Source of the DNA: Rhabdornis inornatus | Lineage: Eukaryota > Chordata > Aves > Passeriformes > Rhabdornithidae | DNA length: 64,000 nt | Assembly: GCA_013397075.1 (NCBI GenBank) | Contig: VWZS01010169.1 | Span: 186,001-250,000, forward strand | Reading direction: 5' to 3' | Shown: piece by piece, positions 12,666-26,418 of the stretch | Numbering within the stretch: the first letter of the stretch is position 1 | How the letters are laid out: each line of letters begins with the position of its first letter | Notes under the pieces: generated by a model | The model's database searches: none | The model's input: the letters and a program-made list of their open reading frames with translations, nothing else | What the model was told of the DNA's origin: nothing | Position numbers and translations under genes: made by a program

Positions 12666-15600
12666 GATGCCCATGTGGTCACAATTACTCTCCAGTTTAA
12701 AATGTTATCTGTGCAGTAAAACTTGTGCGTTTTCTATGGAAGCAAGAAAGATTAATTTGAAAATGCTCTTCTGGATAAAGGTTTAGAATACAAGTTACCT
12801 CGGGTTTCATGAGGGAATGGTCATAATTCTTTGTTTAATATTCAAAGGTGAGAGCTGACAGCTTACCATTCTATATCTTGATAACAGGTTTTAGAAAGAA
12901 TGCAGACATGATTACACTTTATCATAGCTGTTTTGATAGTGTGCATTTGATATGCTGTGAGAGTACTTAGCAGATCTGAACCCTGCCATGGCTGTGCCAC
13001 AGATTCAGCAGGTCACAAGCAGAAGATAGGTACTTGACCAAAGTAAGGCAGTTCAGTTCATGTGCAGATGCAGAACTCTAAAGCCTAGTACAAACTGAGG
13101 GTAGGTTAAACAAGGATTTGCCTACTGTAATTGAGTGATCCTGGGATGGATGACAGCTAAGCAGTAATTAACAAGATTGCAGTTTTACAGTAAATCACCT
13201 TTTTCCTTATTTCAGTAATCCACACTGCAGAATGTAGACACCTCAGTTACTGCCAGACAATTCCCATTCAGTCAAAATGCATTAAAAAGCTGATGGTCAA
13301 GAAGCTCTACTTATTTTGGTCCATGAAAAATAGAATTTTGCTCATGGTCTAACAAAATGTCTAGTCCAGTTTAAAAGGCAACTTATACTTTTTAAAATCT
13401 TATAAATAAATATTCCCTTTATTTAAATATGCCAATGTAAGTCTGTTCAGTATCATTAATTGTTATTACCATAACAGCTTATCTTTATTGTAAAACTATA
13501 AATAATTTGGCTATCCCACAGTTCTTTTCTTTCTAAACAGATAAATTTTAGTAATTCATTCCCAATAGCCAAGATGTTTCACAAATCTTATGTTGAAGTC
13601 AAAAAAGTATCTTCTGATATTTTTATATGTACATTAGCCCACTTGACAGTTCTAATAATCTTCCACAATTTTGAGTGTCTCATATTAAAACAGAAGATAT
13701 TATATGGCTTGTATTCTTAGTCCTGACTGTTCTATTAGTGGCTATCAGCAATGTTAACACTTTTAATTTAGAACCCACGTCCTCAACTATTTGGCTTATT
13801 CCTTGACTGATCTAAATTCTTTTATATTATTGTGAAATGGAATATTAGAATCTACCCCATAAAGGACTAGCACAGTATTGTAAGCAGACAATTTTATTGT
13901 TATATAAAATGTGCATAACTCTGTTTACTCAAATGACAAATACAAACATTTTTAGTATTAAAATTACAGGGTTTTTTCTTTGCCAAAGCTTCTAAACAGA
14001 AATACTCAAGCTGTCTACATGTACCTGTAGAGATAATTTCACTTAAATCAAGGAGAATTATGTGTTATGAATCAACACAGAGCTGTGACTTCAAATTCTA
14101 ACTGGAATATAAAATATACCATATGAGCCCTCCTAATTAAATACGTCCAAACAGCATTTTTGTTTGCACTCTGAAAAATAGCCAGACCTGAGAACAAAAG
14201 AATTTTATCTTAGTCATCATAATTGACATTTTCTCTTCTGTTTTACCTCCATGTAGGGGGAAAACTATGATATATAGAAAGCTCTGAAGAGATCTTAAGG
14301 GAGACTGAGATTTACCTCAAAAACCAGCATTCATTCACTGAGGACAGTCACTTTTAGAGTGCTAGGCCCAGGCTCAGTTACCTTCTGCAGCTCAAAGTAA
14401 ACAGTCTAAACCCATATCTCCTAATTTGCCCTGATCACAGAGTGCATCCCAATTTGTCAGAATTTGGTTAGAAATTCTATCCTGGACATGAAAAAAAAAT
14501 TCTTCATTGTGAAGTTTATTAAAAACATAGATTTCTGTGAAAAGCTTTGGTTTCATCAACACAACATTTTCTTATGAAAAATGTTTCTCAAAACTATTTT
14601 CACCAGATCTTCCTTAAAGAGACAAGATGACAACTTTCTGATATAATTTAAAAGATATCTACTATCTTGCTTCTCATTTGGCATCAGAACAACCTTAGAA
14701 AAATGTGCATTATTCTGCAGCATTTGGAAAGTATCACTTTCTGAGAATGACATCTTAGTTTATGGGAAATCTCATAGACAATATTATCTAAGTTTAAAAG
14801 TAGATCAGAAGGAAGCTAAGATGTGTGGACCACAATTAAACTAAAAGAAATGGGTGCATTGACAGGCTCAGTTCTTGCCATATTTCGCCTGTAATGGCTT
14901 TGCAATTAGGTGAAAAGTCTAATGATTCAAAAGCTATCTCTTAAAATTATATTGGAACTAAAAGTGACAAGACAAAAAGAAAAGAATACTGTATAGAAAA
15001 GCTTCATCCAGCACCACAGTTAATCATAAGGCAGGAGAAATACCCTCTGAGGGCATAATTGAAATGTCCTGTGCAAAAAAATTCCTTTATCTTCAATTTT
15101 TATCATTTCTGAATTTTGAAGAATGTGCAGCTCAGTCAAAATCTGCAGTTTTCATCCTCAAAATTTCTCAAATTAGTACTTTAAAATGTGTAAGGATTTT
15201 ACTCCATCTTTTCTTGAAGCCAATTCTTCTTATATCTTAAATGCTTAAAATATTATCCAGATCTGACATAAAGCACAGAGATCTTTGTGTGAGAGGGGGC
15301 ATTTTGATTATAGTAGGTGATTTGGGGGTGGACAGGAGAGCAGTACAGTCCAACTCCAAGTAACACAGATGACTGAAAGTTTCTGTCATACCAGATATCA
15401 ACATCTAGCATGTTTGAAAGAGAGCCTATGGACATAGAGACATTCATATCAGACTTGAAGTGTCATGTTAGTTTCATGTGAGGTCCAGATAATAAACAAA
15501 GACATTGTTAAGGTCCTTCCTGCCTGACAAAGATGGTTCACACAGCTGATGAGATTTAAAAATTCATTGTGGAATGAGCATCAGAGAAGTCCCTAATGAT

Positions 15601-16097
15601 GAAGGCTGGCAACTTGTCAAGAAAATTTTCTCATTGCCTTAATTCATGATGACACAGAAATGTGTTTGGGTTCTGTTTTTATTGTCCTGCTACCCTCAGT
15701 GTAAGAATAGAAGATAATTAAAATATTCATTAGCGGTCTTGTAAATAAGTATGTTACTTCCTCATTTTAAGCTAAATAATTTTTAAAAATTTGTATACCC
15801 TTTCTTCAGTCCAGCACCTAAAATTGTATTGACAGATTCTGTGGCCCACTCTGCTCCAATCACAAAGGAGTTCCATTCAACTGCACATATATTGCAGGAT
15901 ATTGTCATGATAGAGAAAATGAAGCTCCATTGGGGACCAGCAAAGAAATGCTTCAAAGGACAAACAAAATCAGTATTCCCAGCTATTCATTAGTGTGCCC
16001 AACAGGAGAAAGAACCAAAATTCCCTTCTAGGGTGGCAAAAAAAAAAAGGCAGTTCTAATAAGCTGAACATGTGGCAAATGATCACTTTTCAGCCTT

Positions 16098-16622
16098 GTG
16101 GATCAAAGGGGTACAGCATCCAGCTCTGGGGTCTTCAGCACAGGAAAGACATGAACCAAATGGAGAGGGTCCAGAGGAGTGCCACAAAAATGACCAGAGG
16201 ACTGGAGCATCTCTCCCATGAGGAAAGTCTAAGGGATTTGGCACTGTTCAGCCTGGAGAAGAGAAGGCTTTGGGGAAACTTAATGTGACCTTTCAGTACT
16301 TGAAGAGGACTAATAATAAATATGAGGTCAAACATTTTAGGAGGACCTGTTGTAATAGGACAAGGGCTAATGGTTTTAAACTTAAGGAGGGTAGATTTAG
16401 ACTAGATTTAAGGAAGATATTTTTTTACAGTGAGGGTGGTGAAATGCTGGAACAGATTTCCCAGACTGGCAGAGGACCCAGTCTTGAAAGCATTCAAGAT
16501 CAAGTGGGACAGGGCTTTGAGAAACCTCATCTAGATGAAGATGTCCCAAATTATTGTAGGAGGGTTGGACTAGATGACCTTTAAATGTTGGTTGCAGACC
16601 AAACTATTGTATGATTCTATGA
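16098..16622 (+). mobile_element. CR1 LINE 3' fragment with ORF2 C-terminal remnant
   Basis: It contains a readable stretch of the CR1 ORF2 C-terminus (motif MERVQRSATKMTRGLEHLS, about 16150-16210), then the 3' UTR (GGTGAAATGCTGGAACAGAT and 'GGTTGGACTAGATGACCTTT') and terminal GTATGATTCTATGA. It is 5'-truncated like most avian CR1 copies. The reading frame is short and degenerate, so no functional protein is expected. Confidence 0.9.
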
Positions 16623-17945
16623 AATGTGTTTATACCAAGTTACCATGCACAGCTCAGCCGTTCTGTCCTCCTTCCTATAATGCTGGATATTCCACAGGTT
16701 TGAGTAGTATATACTTTTCTATAACGAAGAAAGATAATGTTGTTATCTTGCCCTCTGGGCAAGTTTCACAAAGGATTGTCTTCCCCAGCTTCCTGCATAT
16801 ATCCAGCCAGCTGCAATCAAAACTTGCAACCTGCAGATTTTAAAGTGTAAAAAATGAAGCTGTGGAGGAGAAGGCAAACAAGTTTTGGACAACTTAAAAA
16901 TATTTTTTAATGCAAAGTATTATTTCCACTAACCTAATGAAATGTTTGCATTAATAAAAGAGGCAAAAAAATAGCCTGGGTAGGATAAAGAAGAGTGTAA
17001 GCCTAAAGAAAGAAAGAAAGCGTTCAGTGGAGTGAATAACAGTGTATTAATTATAATATTTGTTTGATCTTGTCAGAAAACACTGTTATGAATGCTAATG
17101 TAAAAATGTCATTTTTTTGCTTGTTTAATGAAACCTGTCCTAGATGTAACTATTCAGAAAATTGCCACAAAGGCTACATACTTACACTAGGTATTATTCA
17201 ATTTGCAGACAAAGCATGGAAGCTAAGTCTTAGTAAATAAAGTTTTCAGATCAGTCTTTTTCAATGGACTGTCTTTTCCATAATTAAGCACATTATGCAG
17301 TCATAGTTAAAATTATACAAACTGCCCTGGGATCTGGCAAGAAAAGATTGGTGTCCTCTCAAGGTCAGTACCCACATAAACAGTTAGCTACAGAATCAGT
17401 TTCACTTTTATACTTTCTCCTTCTGCCCTGTAAATCTTGATTTATTACATGTGCAGTGACATTATTTCAACAAGGGGATTGTAAGTGCCCCATTATAGAA
17501 CCATTGATTGATGCAGATTTGCCCTCGGCAGAGACGAGAACTGATCTGAGCCCCCATACATCCTGAATAAACTTTGGAACGACGAGGAGGCCTTGAGGAC
17601 ATGGTGTGATGCCTGTCCTATTGCCATCACTTCATCCTCCTCTAAACACAATACTTGGTTAGAAGGGAGGATTATAGGTAACAGCCTTCAGGAGTAGGTT
17701 ACCCAAGTGGATAGAAAAGCACTTAGTCTTAATAAGAGGACAGGAGTTGCCCTTGTCAACTTTTAAAAGTGGATATCTCCACATTGTTTCTTAAGCTGCA
17801 CCATTTGCTGATTTTATGGCCAGATCCTGTGCTGAGGCACCCAGCCCTCATCATGCTGTCAGAAAGCACAAATGTTACTTGGTATCTTAGATAAGAGTGG
17901 AGTACCTTGAAAAGAGGCAAGAATAAATAACTATAATTAAAAATA

Positions 17946-18069
17946 GTTTATAGTATATAAATATATATANNNNNNNNNNNNNNNNNNNNNNNNNNNNNNN
18001 NNNNNTATAAATATAATATATAAATATAACACATAAATAAATATAATTTATATGTATATATATATAAAA
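17946..18069. repeat. AT-rich microsatellite with assembly gap (N, 17970-18005)
   Basis: TATAAATATA-type low-complexity sequence lies on both sides of a 36-base run of N. The gap is most likely an unresolved length of the same repeat. Confidence 0.85.
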
Positions 18070-18084
18070 ATTTACTTTTTAAAG

Positions 18085-18880
18085 ACCAGTTGAAGGTGGT
18101 AAAGACCTTTGAAATTTATCTAGTCCTACCTCCTTGCTCAAAGCAGGCTCAGTTACACCAGACTATTCAGGACATTATCCAAACATGTTTTGTTCATTCC
18201 CAAAACTGCACAATGTCATTGCACAACCTGTTCCAGTGTATGATCACCCTCCAAGTAAAATATTTTTTCTTATAATTAAGTGGAATTTCCTGTTTCAATT
18301 TGTATCTATTGTCTCTTGTCCTTTCATTGCATAAGAAGAGTCTGTCCTGCCCCATCAGGACCCATTAGTAAGACATGTACATACACACAAAAACACACAT
18401 AGACCCTTCTCTTTTTGATGATAAACAATCTCAGCTCTCTAAGCCTGCCCTTGTACAACAGATGCTCTGATTCCTTAACCACTCTCTCAGCTCTATGCTG
18501 CACTAGAGAGCGAGGTGGGCATACCTTTCCTGTGCTCTCCTGTACTACCTTTAGTGACAGCTCACTACAGGACAAAGCACTCCAGATGTGTCTCACCAGT
18601 GCTGACCAGAGGAGAAGGATCACCTTCCTTGACCTGCTGGGAACACTCTGCCTAATGAAGCCCAGAAGGCTGCTGGCTTTCTTTGCTGAAGGAGCACACT
18701 GACTTCTGCATACTGATACTGATACTGACTTCTGCTCACCTTGATGTCCACCAGACTCTCATGTCCTTTTCTGCAAAGCTACATTCCACATCATGGCCCC
18801 CAGTCCATGGCGATGCATGGAGTTAATCCTCTGCAGGTGCAGGACTTCACATTTCCCAGTTTTGAAATTTAGGAACTTAG
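18085..18880 (-). mobile_element. CR1 LINE 3' fragment, about 0.8 kb
   Basis: Minus-strand CR1. The 3' UTR complement is at the left (GCACAACCTGTTCCAGTGTATG), followed by the complement of the ORF2 C-terminus near 18420-18600, and further right by more internal CR1 sequence ('CACTCCAGATGTGTCTCACCAG' region). It is interrupted by a CA-rich stretch near 18376-18400 and a TACTGA microrepeat at 18710-18728. The right boundary is approximate. Confidence 0.85.
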
Positions 18881-21800
18881 TGCTCTCTGAAAGCCAAACA
18901 TTTTACCTGAAGTCATGCTTCAGCATTGCCAAAATTTTGCAGGATGCACATAAAAGTGACAGTTTTAGAATTAAATATGCCTACTAATTTATGAACAAAT
19001 GCCTTTCTCTAATCCAGCATTTACCGCCATCTCACCACTTCTTGTTCTCCCTTCCTCTGCCCTCCACAAAAATCCTACCCAAAGTCAAAAATCCCAAACT
19101 AAAGCTTATTTTACCAGCAAGATGTCCAGTAAATTGCTCCTATTTGTAATCTACTGTTGTCTACTCCACCTTCAAGTACCCTTTATTTTCCTACCCTACA
19201 TCTAAAATCCTATTTTAGATAGAAACAGATAGTGTTTGATGATGAACTGAGCATTTCAGCTCTCCAGAAAAAACAGTGGCAATTTCAACCCTTGTCTGCT
19301 CCTCAGCAATATCGTTCAAGAGACAGCTTGTCTGCTTCTCAAAATAAGTCCATCAGGTTCACAGGTTGCAGTTTGTACTCTACAGTTTAGAGTAAACCAG
19401 TAGTTTCTAATTTCCACTCAGGAAGGCAACAATTTCTTTGAGGGCTTTCTTGGTTAAAGAAAGTTAGCTGATTTCTGAAAGACAGGATCCTGATACCAGA
19501 AACACCATTTCACCCTGCTCTAAAGAACAAATAGTTGAATTGGGAAATGAGAGAATGCAAAGGAACTACATTCTCTGTAAGTCTTATTAACTCTAGATAG
19601 AAATTCCAGCTTTTAAATCTGCAACTTTGCATGGTTTGTCACAATTAATTTTCCTGAGAAAATTTCCTACTATTCACTGATCAAACATATTGCTCCATAG
19701 TGAATTTAAGAATTCAAGTGCCAGCTTACACTGAGCACATCTGAACTCACTGCATCATATAGACGAGTTCTTAAAAATACATTTTTTAAATGTTTGTATG
19801 TTACCTCACCTTGAGACAGAACACTTACAATATTTTATCAAAATTCTCTAGGTCTTTACAGGAAAAAAAAAACAAAAACAAAACCAAAAAACATTAACAA
19901 TTCATGATTCCAGCAGCAACTAAGACAACAAGAGACATTTAAACTATTATCAAAGAGCTGCTCAGAAAATGTACTGGCTTCATTATCAACACAATTCAGC
20001 TCTCAAACATAACCCTGTGCTCCACCTCCAGACAATACCATCTATTTCTTCTCCTACAACAAGGTGTGTGAAGAAGGGGCAAGATTTCCAGAAAAAGGCA
20101 AGAAGACACAACACATATGCTTTGACGTGTCTGGTGTGTGTGTTAAAATGTCCAAGGAAATAAGGACTTGCATAGCAAATCCATAGGTGGCTTCAGAAAC
20201 ACTCCTTGGAAAACAGGATCATGCAGTTGCCAGATCTGCAGGGATGCTTTTTTCTCTTGAATGGTTGAATTGGATACTTGGAAAATGGTGTCTTGAATAC
20301 TTGCTGATTGCATACACAGAAAAGTATAGGATACTTCGATTTCTCTCTCCTGTAGAATACTGTGCAGGGAAGTTAACGGGCACAGGACAGAAAAAAATAC
20401 AGGACTGTATTTCTGTATTTCTCTGTGACTGTAAACTTCTTAACACGTGTAAGTGTCAAATGTGTAAGTTACCAAATTGTGGTATGTCACTGAAGGAAAA
20501 AAAGTAGAGGGAAATTAGAGAAAATAAAAATACAAAATAGATTAAATTCCCAAGCAAGTAATATACTCTTTCCTCACTTTAAATATATTGTAAAAGAATT
20601 GCATGTGTTATTTATCATGTAATCTAAAGCAGATTTTTCTGGACACTTTGGAATGGGCACTGAATCCAGTGTCCCTTTTGCTCAAACTAGACCTAACTCC
20701 CAACAGATCTGATTAATTATTTATATAGTTTCCAAGACAGAAATTCGCTCATAGTCATGATTTCATATCCCTCGCATTTTCTATTTGCTGTAATGAAAGC
20801 AATTTACCATATTTGGATTTATTTCAGGTTTGTTTGCTGATTCATGTTCTGATTTCTTTCCTAATTTTTTAAAATAATTCACGTCCTAAATTATCCATGT
20901 GTGCAAGTTAGTTATTTTTGTTCTTGCTGTCAAATCCAGTATATTACATCACTGTAGCTCAGGTACTGACTCACTTCTGAATGATTTGATAATTTGATAA
21001 ATTCCAGACATTTTTATAATAGCAGTTAAGATACCCCCCTTTCTTTTTTCAGAAATAGTAAAGGTTGCCAAGTGACAGTAATGTACTTATCTGCCACATC
21101 AGTTGTGGGCATTTCAATGCAAAGAAACAATTTTACACACCCACGTCATAAAAAAATAAACATTTTATTAGTACATGCTATGAAGAGATGCAGTTTATTT
21201 TAACCCAACTTTAGATGTGATATTTGGACTTGCATGACAACACTAAAGTGTTTTTTTCCCAATCTCTATATTTTTAGAATCTAACTGAGAATGCAGTAAT
21301 TTTACAAAAAGTAAATTTTAAATTTTTTTTAATTTTTAAAATTTCATTTAATATCTTGGTCAACTACAACTAGTATTTCTTTTAAAAAATGGCAGACATT
21401 TCGAAAGGATATAATATTGGTGTCATTTTTTAATAAAAACTACAGACTTGTCTTTGACACAAAGTGGAATTAAAATGCACCCTTAAGTATTTCTCTTCAT
21501 TGCTTTTCTGCATTTTAGTGTAAAGTCTACAAATAAAATTCAGTCAGGATGATAATGTAGATGTTTTGACACCCCATCAGTTATACAGACAGGTATAAAA
21601 ATGTTTTGTATAGGCAACATATTCCTACTGTCACTTTCTTGCTTTTTAAAAATGTTTGGCTTTGCACATAATTGGACAGGTTAATATAGCTGTCAGTGAA
21701 CAACTTCATAGATTTTGTTTTACAGGGTGAGGATTTCCCATAACTTATGAAAGCTTACATGTTGAAACCACATACAGCTTTTCAAGCTGTATCTATATCA

Positions 21801-24342
21801 CTCAATATCTATAATATCACTGGCAGGTAATTAAGCTAGGAAAAAAACCCCAAACCCAGCTAAATTTATAATGAAAAAAACAAAACAAAGCAAAACAACA
21901 AACACTACTAATTGGTACCCTGTTAAAGAAAGAAGATCAGTAAAAAGGCACAATCTACAAGTAACAAGGTTGCAGTTTTACATTTGCAAAAATAAACAAA
22001 AGCACTCCTCAGTGAGAGTGCCTGCCATGTAGACAATACAATGCAATAAAGCAACATGACTTAGATTTGGTCAATGGCTTCCTTCTAAATATATTTTGAC
22101 TATGAAGGAACAGAATTGTTATTAAGAGCCTTACTTTTACTGACCTTAACAAAGGCTCTTTCATGTACATGTATCAAAATATCTCTCTACAAATTTTAAA
22201 GTACTCTGAAAATAAAGACTTTTACTGAACTAGTGAGTGAGAACTAAGTTTCTTATCTCACAGTTTCAGATGTATGTAGTTTGCTGACATTTAGACTAAA
22301 ATATGATTTCTGTTATTGAAGGACTGAACTCTCTAAATTATAATTTCACAATGAATTAAGCATGCAACTACATACTGTCTCTCTTTCTTCCTTACTCTTT
22401 CTTTGTTCACAAGTACTATAATTTTCTGCCTCACATAAATCAATAGCAAAAACTTCCCTACTACATACATGGTCAATATTCTGGGCACTAAACAGGTATT
22501 AAAAAAAATCATTGAGGCATGTGTCTAGATAAAACATTTTTTTCCAAAGATGGCCTAAGATCAGTAAATACAAAGACAGCAAATCTTCTCGTAAAATCTA
22601 AATAAAATTATTACTTTTTAAACCATGAATCTATATCCTCTGACTAGTCTCCATCTCAAGATGAAGAAAATTGCAATTCTCTTGCATTGTATCTTTTTAT
22701 ATTTGCTATGGTTGTAAAAGACGTGCTATGGCTTTTTATAAAGAGACATGTAGAGTTCTTTAACTAATTTGTTGAAAATGTAAATGGTTAAATAAAGTTG
22801 ATGGGCTTACTTTCTTAGTATTAAGCTCTACTGCTCTTCCTTTGAAAATTCTTTTGAGATATAGCAACAAGATTATATTACACAGCTCTTGTATGTAATT
22901 AATGTTTTTAAAATTGTAAAAAAAGTTTTAAATGATGCTATTCTTTTACATTTTTGCTTATATTTATCTCAAAATTAACAAATCTAATCAGCAATGTCCA
23001 TTCAGATATTCTGTTGCTTCCTTGAAATCAACATTTAGAATCAACTCAGTATTTTTATTTTATGCCAAGCAAAAACTCAATCGTTGGCTTGAATACTATT
23101 GATTGTTAATCCTCTCTGAAGTATACTGAATCAGTGGAATGCCATGTAATTTACCCACAATTTATCTAACTCTTCTATTTTCAAAGCAAATAAGCAAATT
23201 CTAAAAGAACAGAAGGTCTCTCTATAAAGACCTGAAGAACATTATCTACCTTCTACAATGTACATGCTTGATGCTAAGTGAATGTTAAGATTTATCCTCT
23301 GTAGGTTATCCTCTCACCTGTAATAGAGGTCAACATCACTACAAAGGCTTCACAGGTCTGACATCCTAGCAGAAAGCAGTGATGCATACACACATCATGG
23401 ACAAACTGAGATAGATACAGCTCACAACAGGCTTCAAGCTATGACTTTTCTAGTCAATAGATATATTTTGCTTGTAATTTCAGTTGGACCAATGGCACAG
23501 CATATCTTAGTAAAGAGCTTAAATATTATTTTAATTTCCTTGCAAGTATTAACACTTTCAACAGCAATGGCAAAATGAGAGATCTGTGTCTGACTATATG
23601 TGAACAAACCTGATTTCTGGAAAGGGTATTTCACTTTGATATACAGCCTTTAACTTGGGTTTCTGTTTTCTATTTAGCTTTCCATGACTTTAATCATTAT
23701 TTCTTACATTTCCATACACACAGGTCTGAATACTGGGAATTTCTTGGGAGATCAGAGAGGCAATAAAGACAGACCTCACACATTTTCCTTGCAAATCAAA
23801 GTGTGGGGAGCATATCAAGAAAGGGGCAAGCAAATGAATTTGAAATCACATTCTGCCACTTCTTCCTTAAATAAGACTTTACATCGTGAATAGTGTCACT
23901 GTAGGGTGAAATATTTTTCAATGCAAAACTACGCAGAACAGCCAGGACATTACTGGAGATCAACATGCACCTACAAAACAAATCAGCAGTGACCTAAAAT
24001 TACATTTTAAGAGTGGTTTTAAGTCTTGTCTTTGACAATCAAATCAGAATGCAATGTTTGAAAATCTTTCTTAATTTAAAATTTCTTTGTAAAACTATTA
24101 CAGGTAGTTGTATAGAAACACAAAGGCCCCAGCTCAGTGGTTCCTGTATTCAGTGAGTGGTGCCTTACTTTCTGAGTACCTGAGTAGTTCTCCAGCATGG
24201 GAATTAACCTGGTCTCAAGTGAAGAATGTCAGCTTTCAGAATTATCAAAGCAGGACTTCAGCTTCTGCATGAACCTTCAAGCTCTGTTTAGGTGAACAGT
24301 AATCACAATTCCCACTCCTCAGACTGAAAGTTGGATGCATTT

Positions 24343-24377
24343 CCAAGGGAAATCCTCTTGTAAAGAGGATTCCTTGG
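24343..24377. other. Strong inverted repeat (15-bp stem, 3-nt loop)
   Basis: Left arm 24343-24359 and right arm 24363-24377 pair over 15 base pairs with one 2-nt bulge (24349-24350) around a GTA loop. It lies about 1.2 kb upstream of the TAFA5 island. It is not part of a recognised transposon, and no larger terminal duplication was seen. Confidence 0.6.
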
Positions 24378-26095
24378 GTAAACTGTAAGATTTAGTATAT
24401 AAAATTCTGTGGACTCTATTAAAAGGTAGAGTTGCCTATGTTCTTCTACAGCTGTCCCTTATGGCTTTAGAGTCTCTTAATGTATACATCATACAATATA
24501 TCTCATTTCAAGATGCTTGTGCTTTTTCTTTATAGTAATTTTTTAAAAATGCTACTTAACTGGTCATTCATTACTCACAGCTATAATGGGAATCAAATTT
24601 TCTCATAAATACAGAAAATTGCTTAATTTACACGTTAGTCCTGGAATTGCAATAAACAGCAGCACAATATGCAGAGGCATTTTTGTTGCTTAACACTTAT
24701 TTACATTTAGTCTAAGAATAGGAATTTTGAAAGTGCTAGTTTTTAAAAAAGCTCATGAAACTGTACAACTTTGCAACATCAAACTGAAGTAATACTTCAG
24801 GATTCCAAGGGGAATGATGACTTTATGTTGACTTAGAAGGAAAATATAGTGTCTAAGTTAGGGATGGAAGGTGATACAAAGATTGCGTCTCTACATAAAA
24901 GTGCTCTTTAAAATATGTAGGGAAGGAGAATACAGCTTAGCATGTTGTCTTAATGCTTGGGTTGTGCTCTAGTTTTCAAATATACTAGAAAATAAATTCC
25001 CATGAAATTAAGGGAAAAAGAAAGTCACATTTTGGAAGGAGATGCTCTGGTACCCAAATGTAGTTGTACCCCAACAGTAGTTAAAATTTCATCTCTGAAG
25101 CATGTTTGAACACATTAATCTATTGCCCTACCAGTTCAGGATGAAACTATTCTGCTAGAAAATCTCTAAAATCAAAGCGATTACATTGGCAATGTCCTCA
25201 TAGTGCAAAACTGGACTTGTTACAAGTATCTAATCAAGTGCAGCTGTACTAAAAAGGTCCTTACAGTCCAGTCTTGTGAATATTGCATCATTCATACACA
25301 ATTTTAAGTCTAGATGTTTAAATGGCAAACAATCAGACAAACCTGGGGCTTCTGAAGGAATATGGATCAGCTTTTTCATGGCATTTCTATTATGCAAGTA
25401 AAACACAGGAGGAGGTAATAGGACGTTTTGTGACCAAACTCCTCTTCTAGTCTGCCAATCTTGCTTGTACTTGGAACGCGACTACCTTCTGCAGAACTTA
25501 AAATATTAATTTGAAGACATTGCTATGGAGACTCCGAACAGAAAAGCTCAACTACCTGGTCCCTCTTAAAATATTTAAGCTTTTAATCATAAGGGATACT
25601 GGCACATGTGAACTCAAGCCCTGGAAAGCGGGTTTCATACCGATGTGTCGCTGCCATTTCAGCGACAAAAACCGCGTGCCAACAGCAGTCCCCATAAGGA
25701 CCGCAGATGGATACACAATGAGGAATTGTTTCCTTTAGCTTCTATGGTCGTGTCGAGGCGCAATACATCGTGGAGATTTCGAGCCACACCGTGCAGGTGA
25801 GGGGACTGGGAGAGACAATTCCCTGGGCCACTTCTTCCGTCGAGACCCCGTGTCAGCCGAGAGCAAAGATTCCCCGGGGGGGCTCGGGGCGGGTACCGCC
25901 TCCGCTCCTTTCCCCCTCTGCTCCGCTCCCGGCCCGGCGGCTCCCCCGCGCCACCTCTCCGCCGTGGGCAGACGCTGGGGGACGGAGCCGGCTCTACCCC
26001 CCCGAGGCACAGGGCTCGCCCCTCGGCCCCTGCCCGCCGCACAGCCCGCTCCCACCGCCGGCCCCGCAGGGCTGGCAGCAGCCGCTGTGCGGACA

Positions 26096-26116
26096 GGGAC
26101 GGGGACAGGGACGGGG
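26096..26116 (+). promoter_or_regulatory. G-quadruplex motif in a 12-bp tandem repeat
   Basis: Four G-runs (3, 4, 3 and 4 Gs) separated by loops AC, ACA and AC satisfy the canonical G-quadruplex pattern. They lie in a 12-bp unit (GGACAGGGACGG) repeated two and a half times at 26091-26120. The motif is on the coding strand inside the TAFA5 CpG island. Folding is inferred from the motif only. Confidence 0.6.
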
Positions 26117-26164
26117 ACAGCCGCCCCGCGGCTCCTCCCTCCCTCCCCCGGCGGGCGCCGCCCC

Positions 26165-26197
26165 GGGAACGGGAGCGGGGAGCGGCGGGGCCGGGGG
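26165..26197 (+). promoter_or_regulatory. Second G-quadruplex motif in the CpG island
   Basis: Five runs of three or more Gs occur at 26165-26167, 26171-26173, 26177-26180, 26187-26190 and 26193-26197. They are separated by short loops (AAC, AGC, AGCGGC, CC). This meets the G3+N1-7 pattern and lies about 50 bp downstream of the first G4 motif. Confidence 0.55.
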
Positions 26198-26418
26198 CGA
26201 TGCGAGCCCCGGGGCGGGCGCGCTCCTGCGGCGGGAACGCGCGAGCGGAGCGGCGCGGGGAAGGAGCGCTCTGCTCGGAGCGCTGAGCACCTGTGGGCGT
26301 GACCGCCGGCCCCCTCCTCCTCCTCCTCCCGCTTCCCTCTACTTGAAGGGCCGGCNCCTGCGGGGGCTGCCCCGGGAGGGGAGGCACGGGGAAGGACAGC
26401 GAGCGGAACAACTTCTGC

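Larger units (their letters stand above)
1..25599. other. Gene-free 5' flank of TAFA5
   Basis: No exon with convincing coding character or homology was recognised in this 25 kb. Stretches outside the listed repeats (827-1740, 2311-3530, 3725-8180, 8760-11238, 12325-16095, 16623-17945 and 18880-25590) are AT-rich single-copy-looking DNA containing only short chance ORFs and homopolymer runs, such as an A-run near 6328-6343. Distal regulatory elements may be present but cannot be recognised without alignment. Confidence 0.6.

Noticed and set aside
20187..20507. 106-codon + strand open frame
   Set aside because: No recognisable family, no promoter or CpG context, and an overlapping ORF on the opposite strand. 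Treated as chance.
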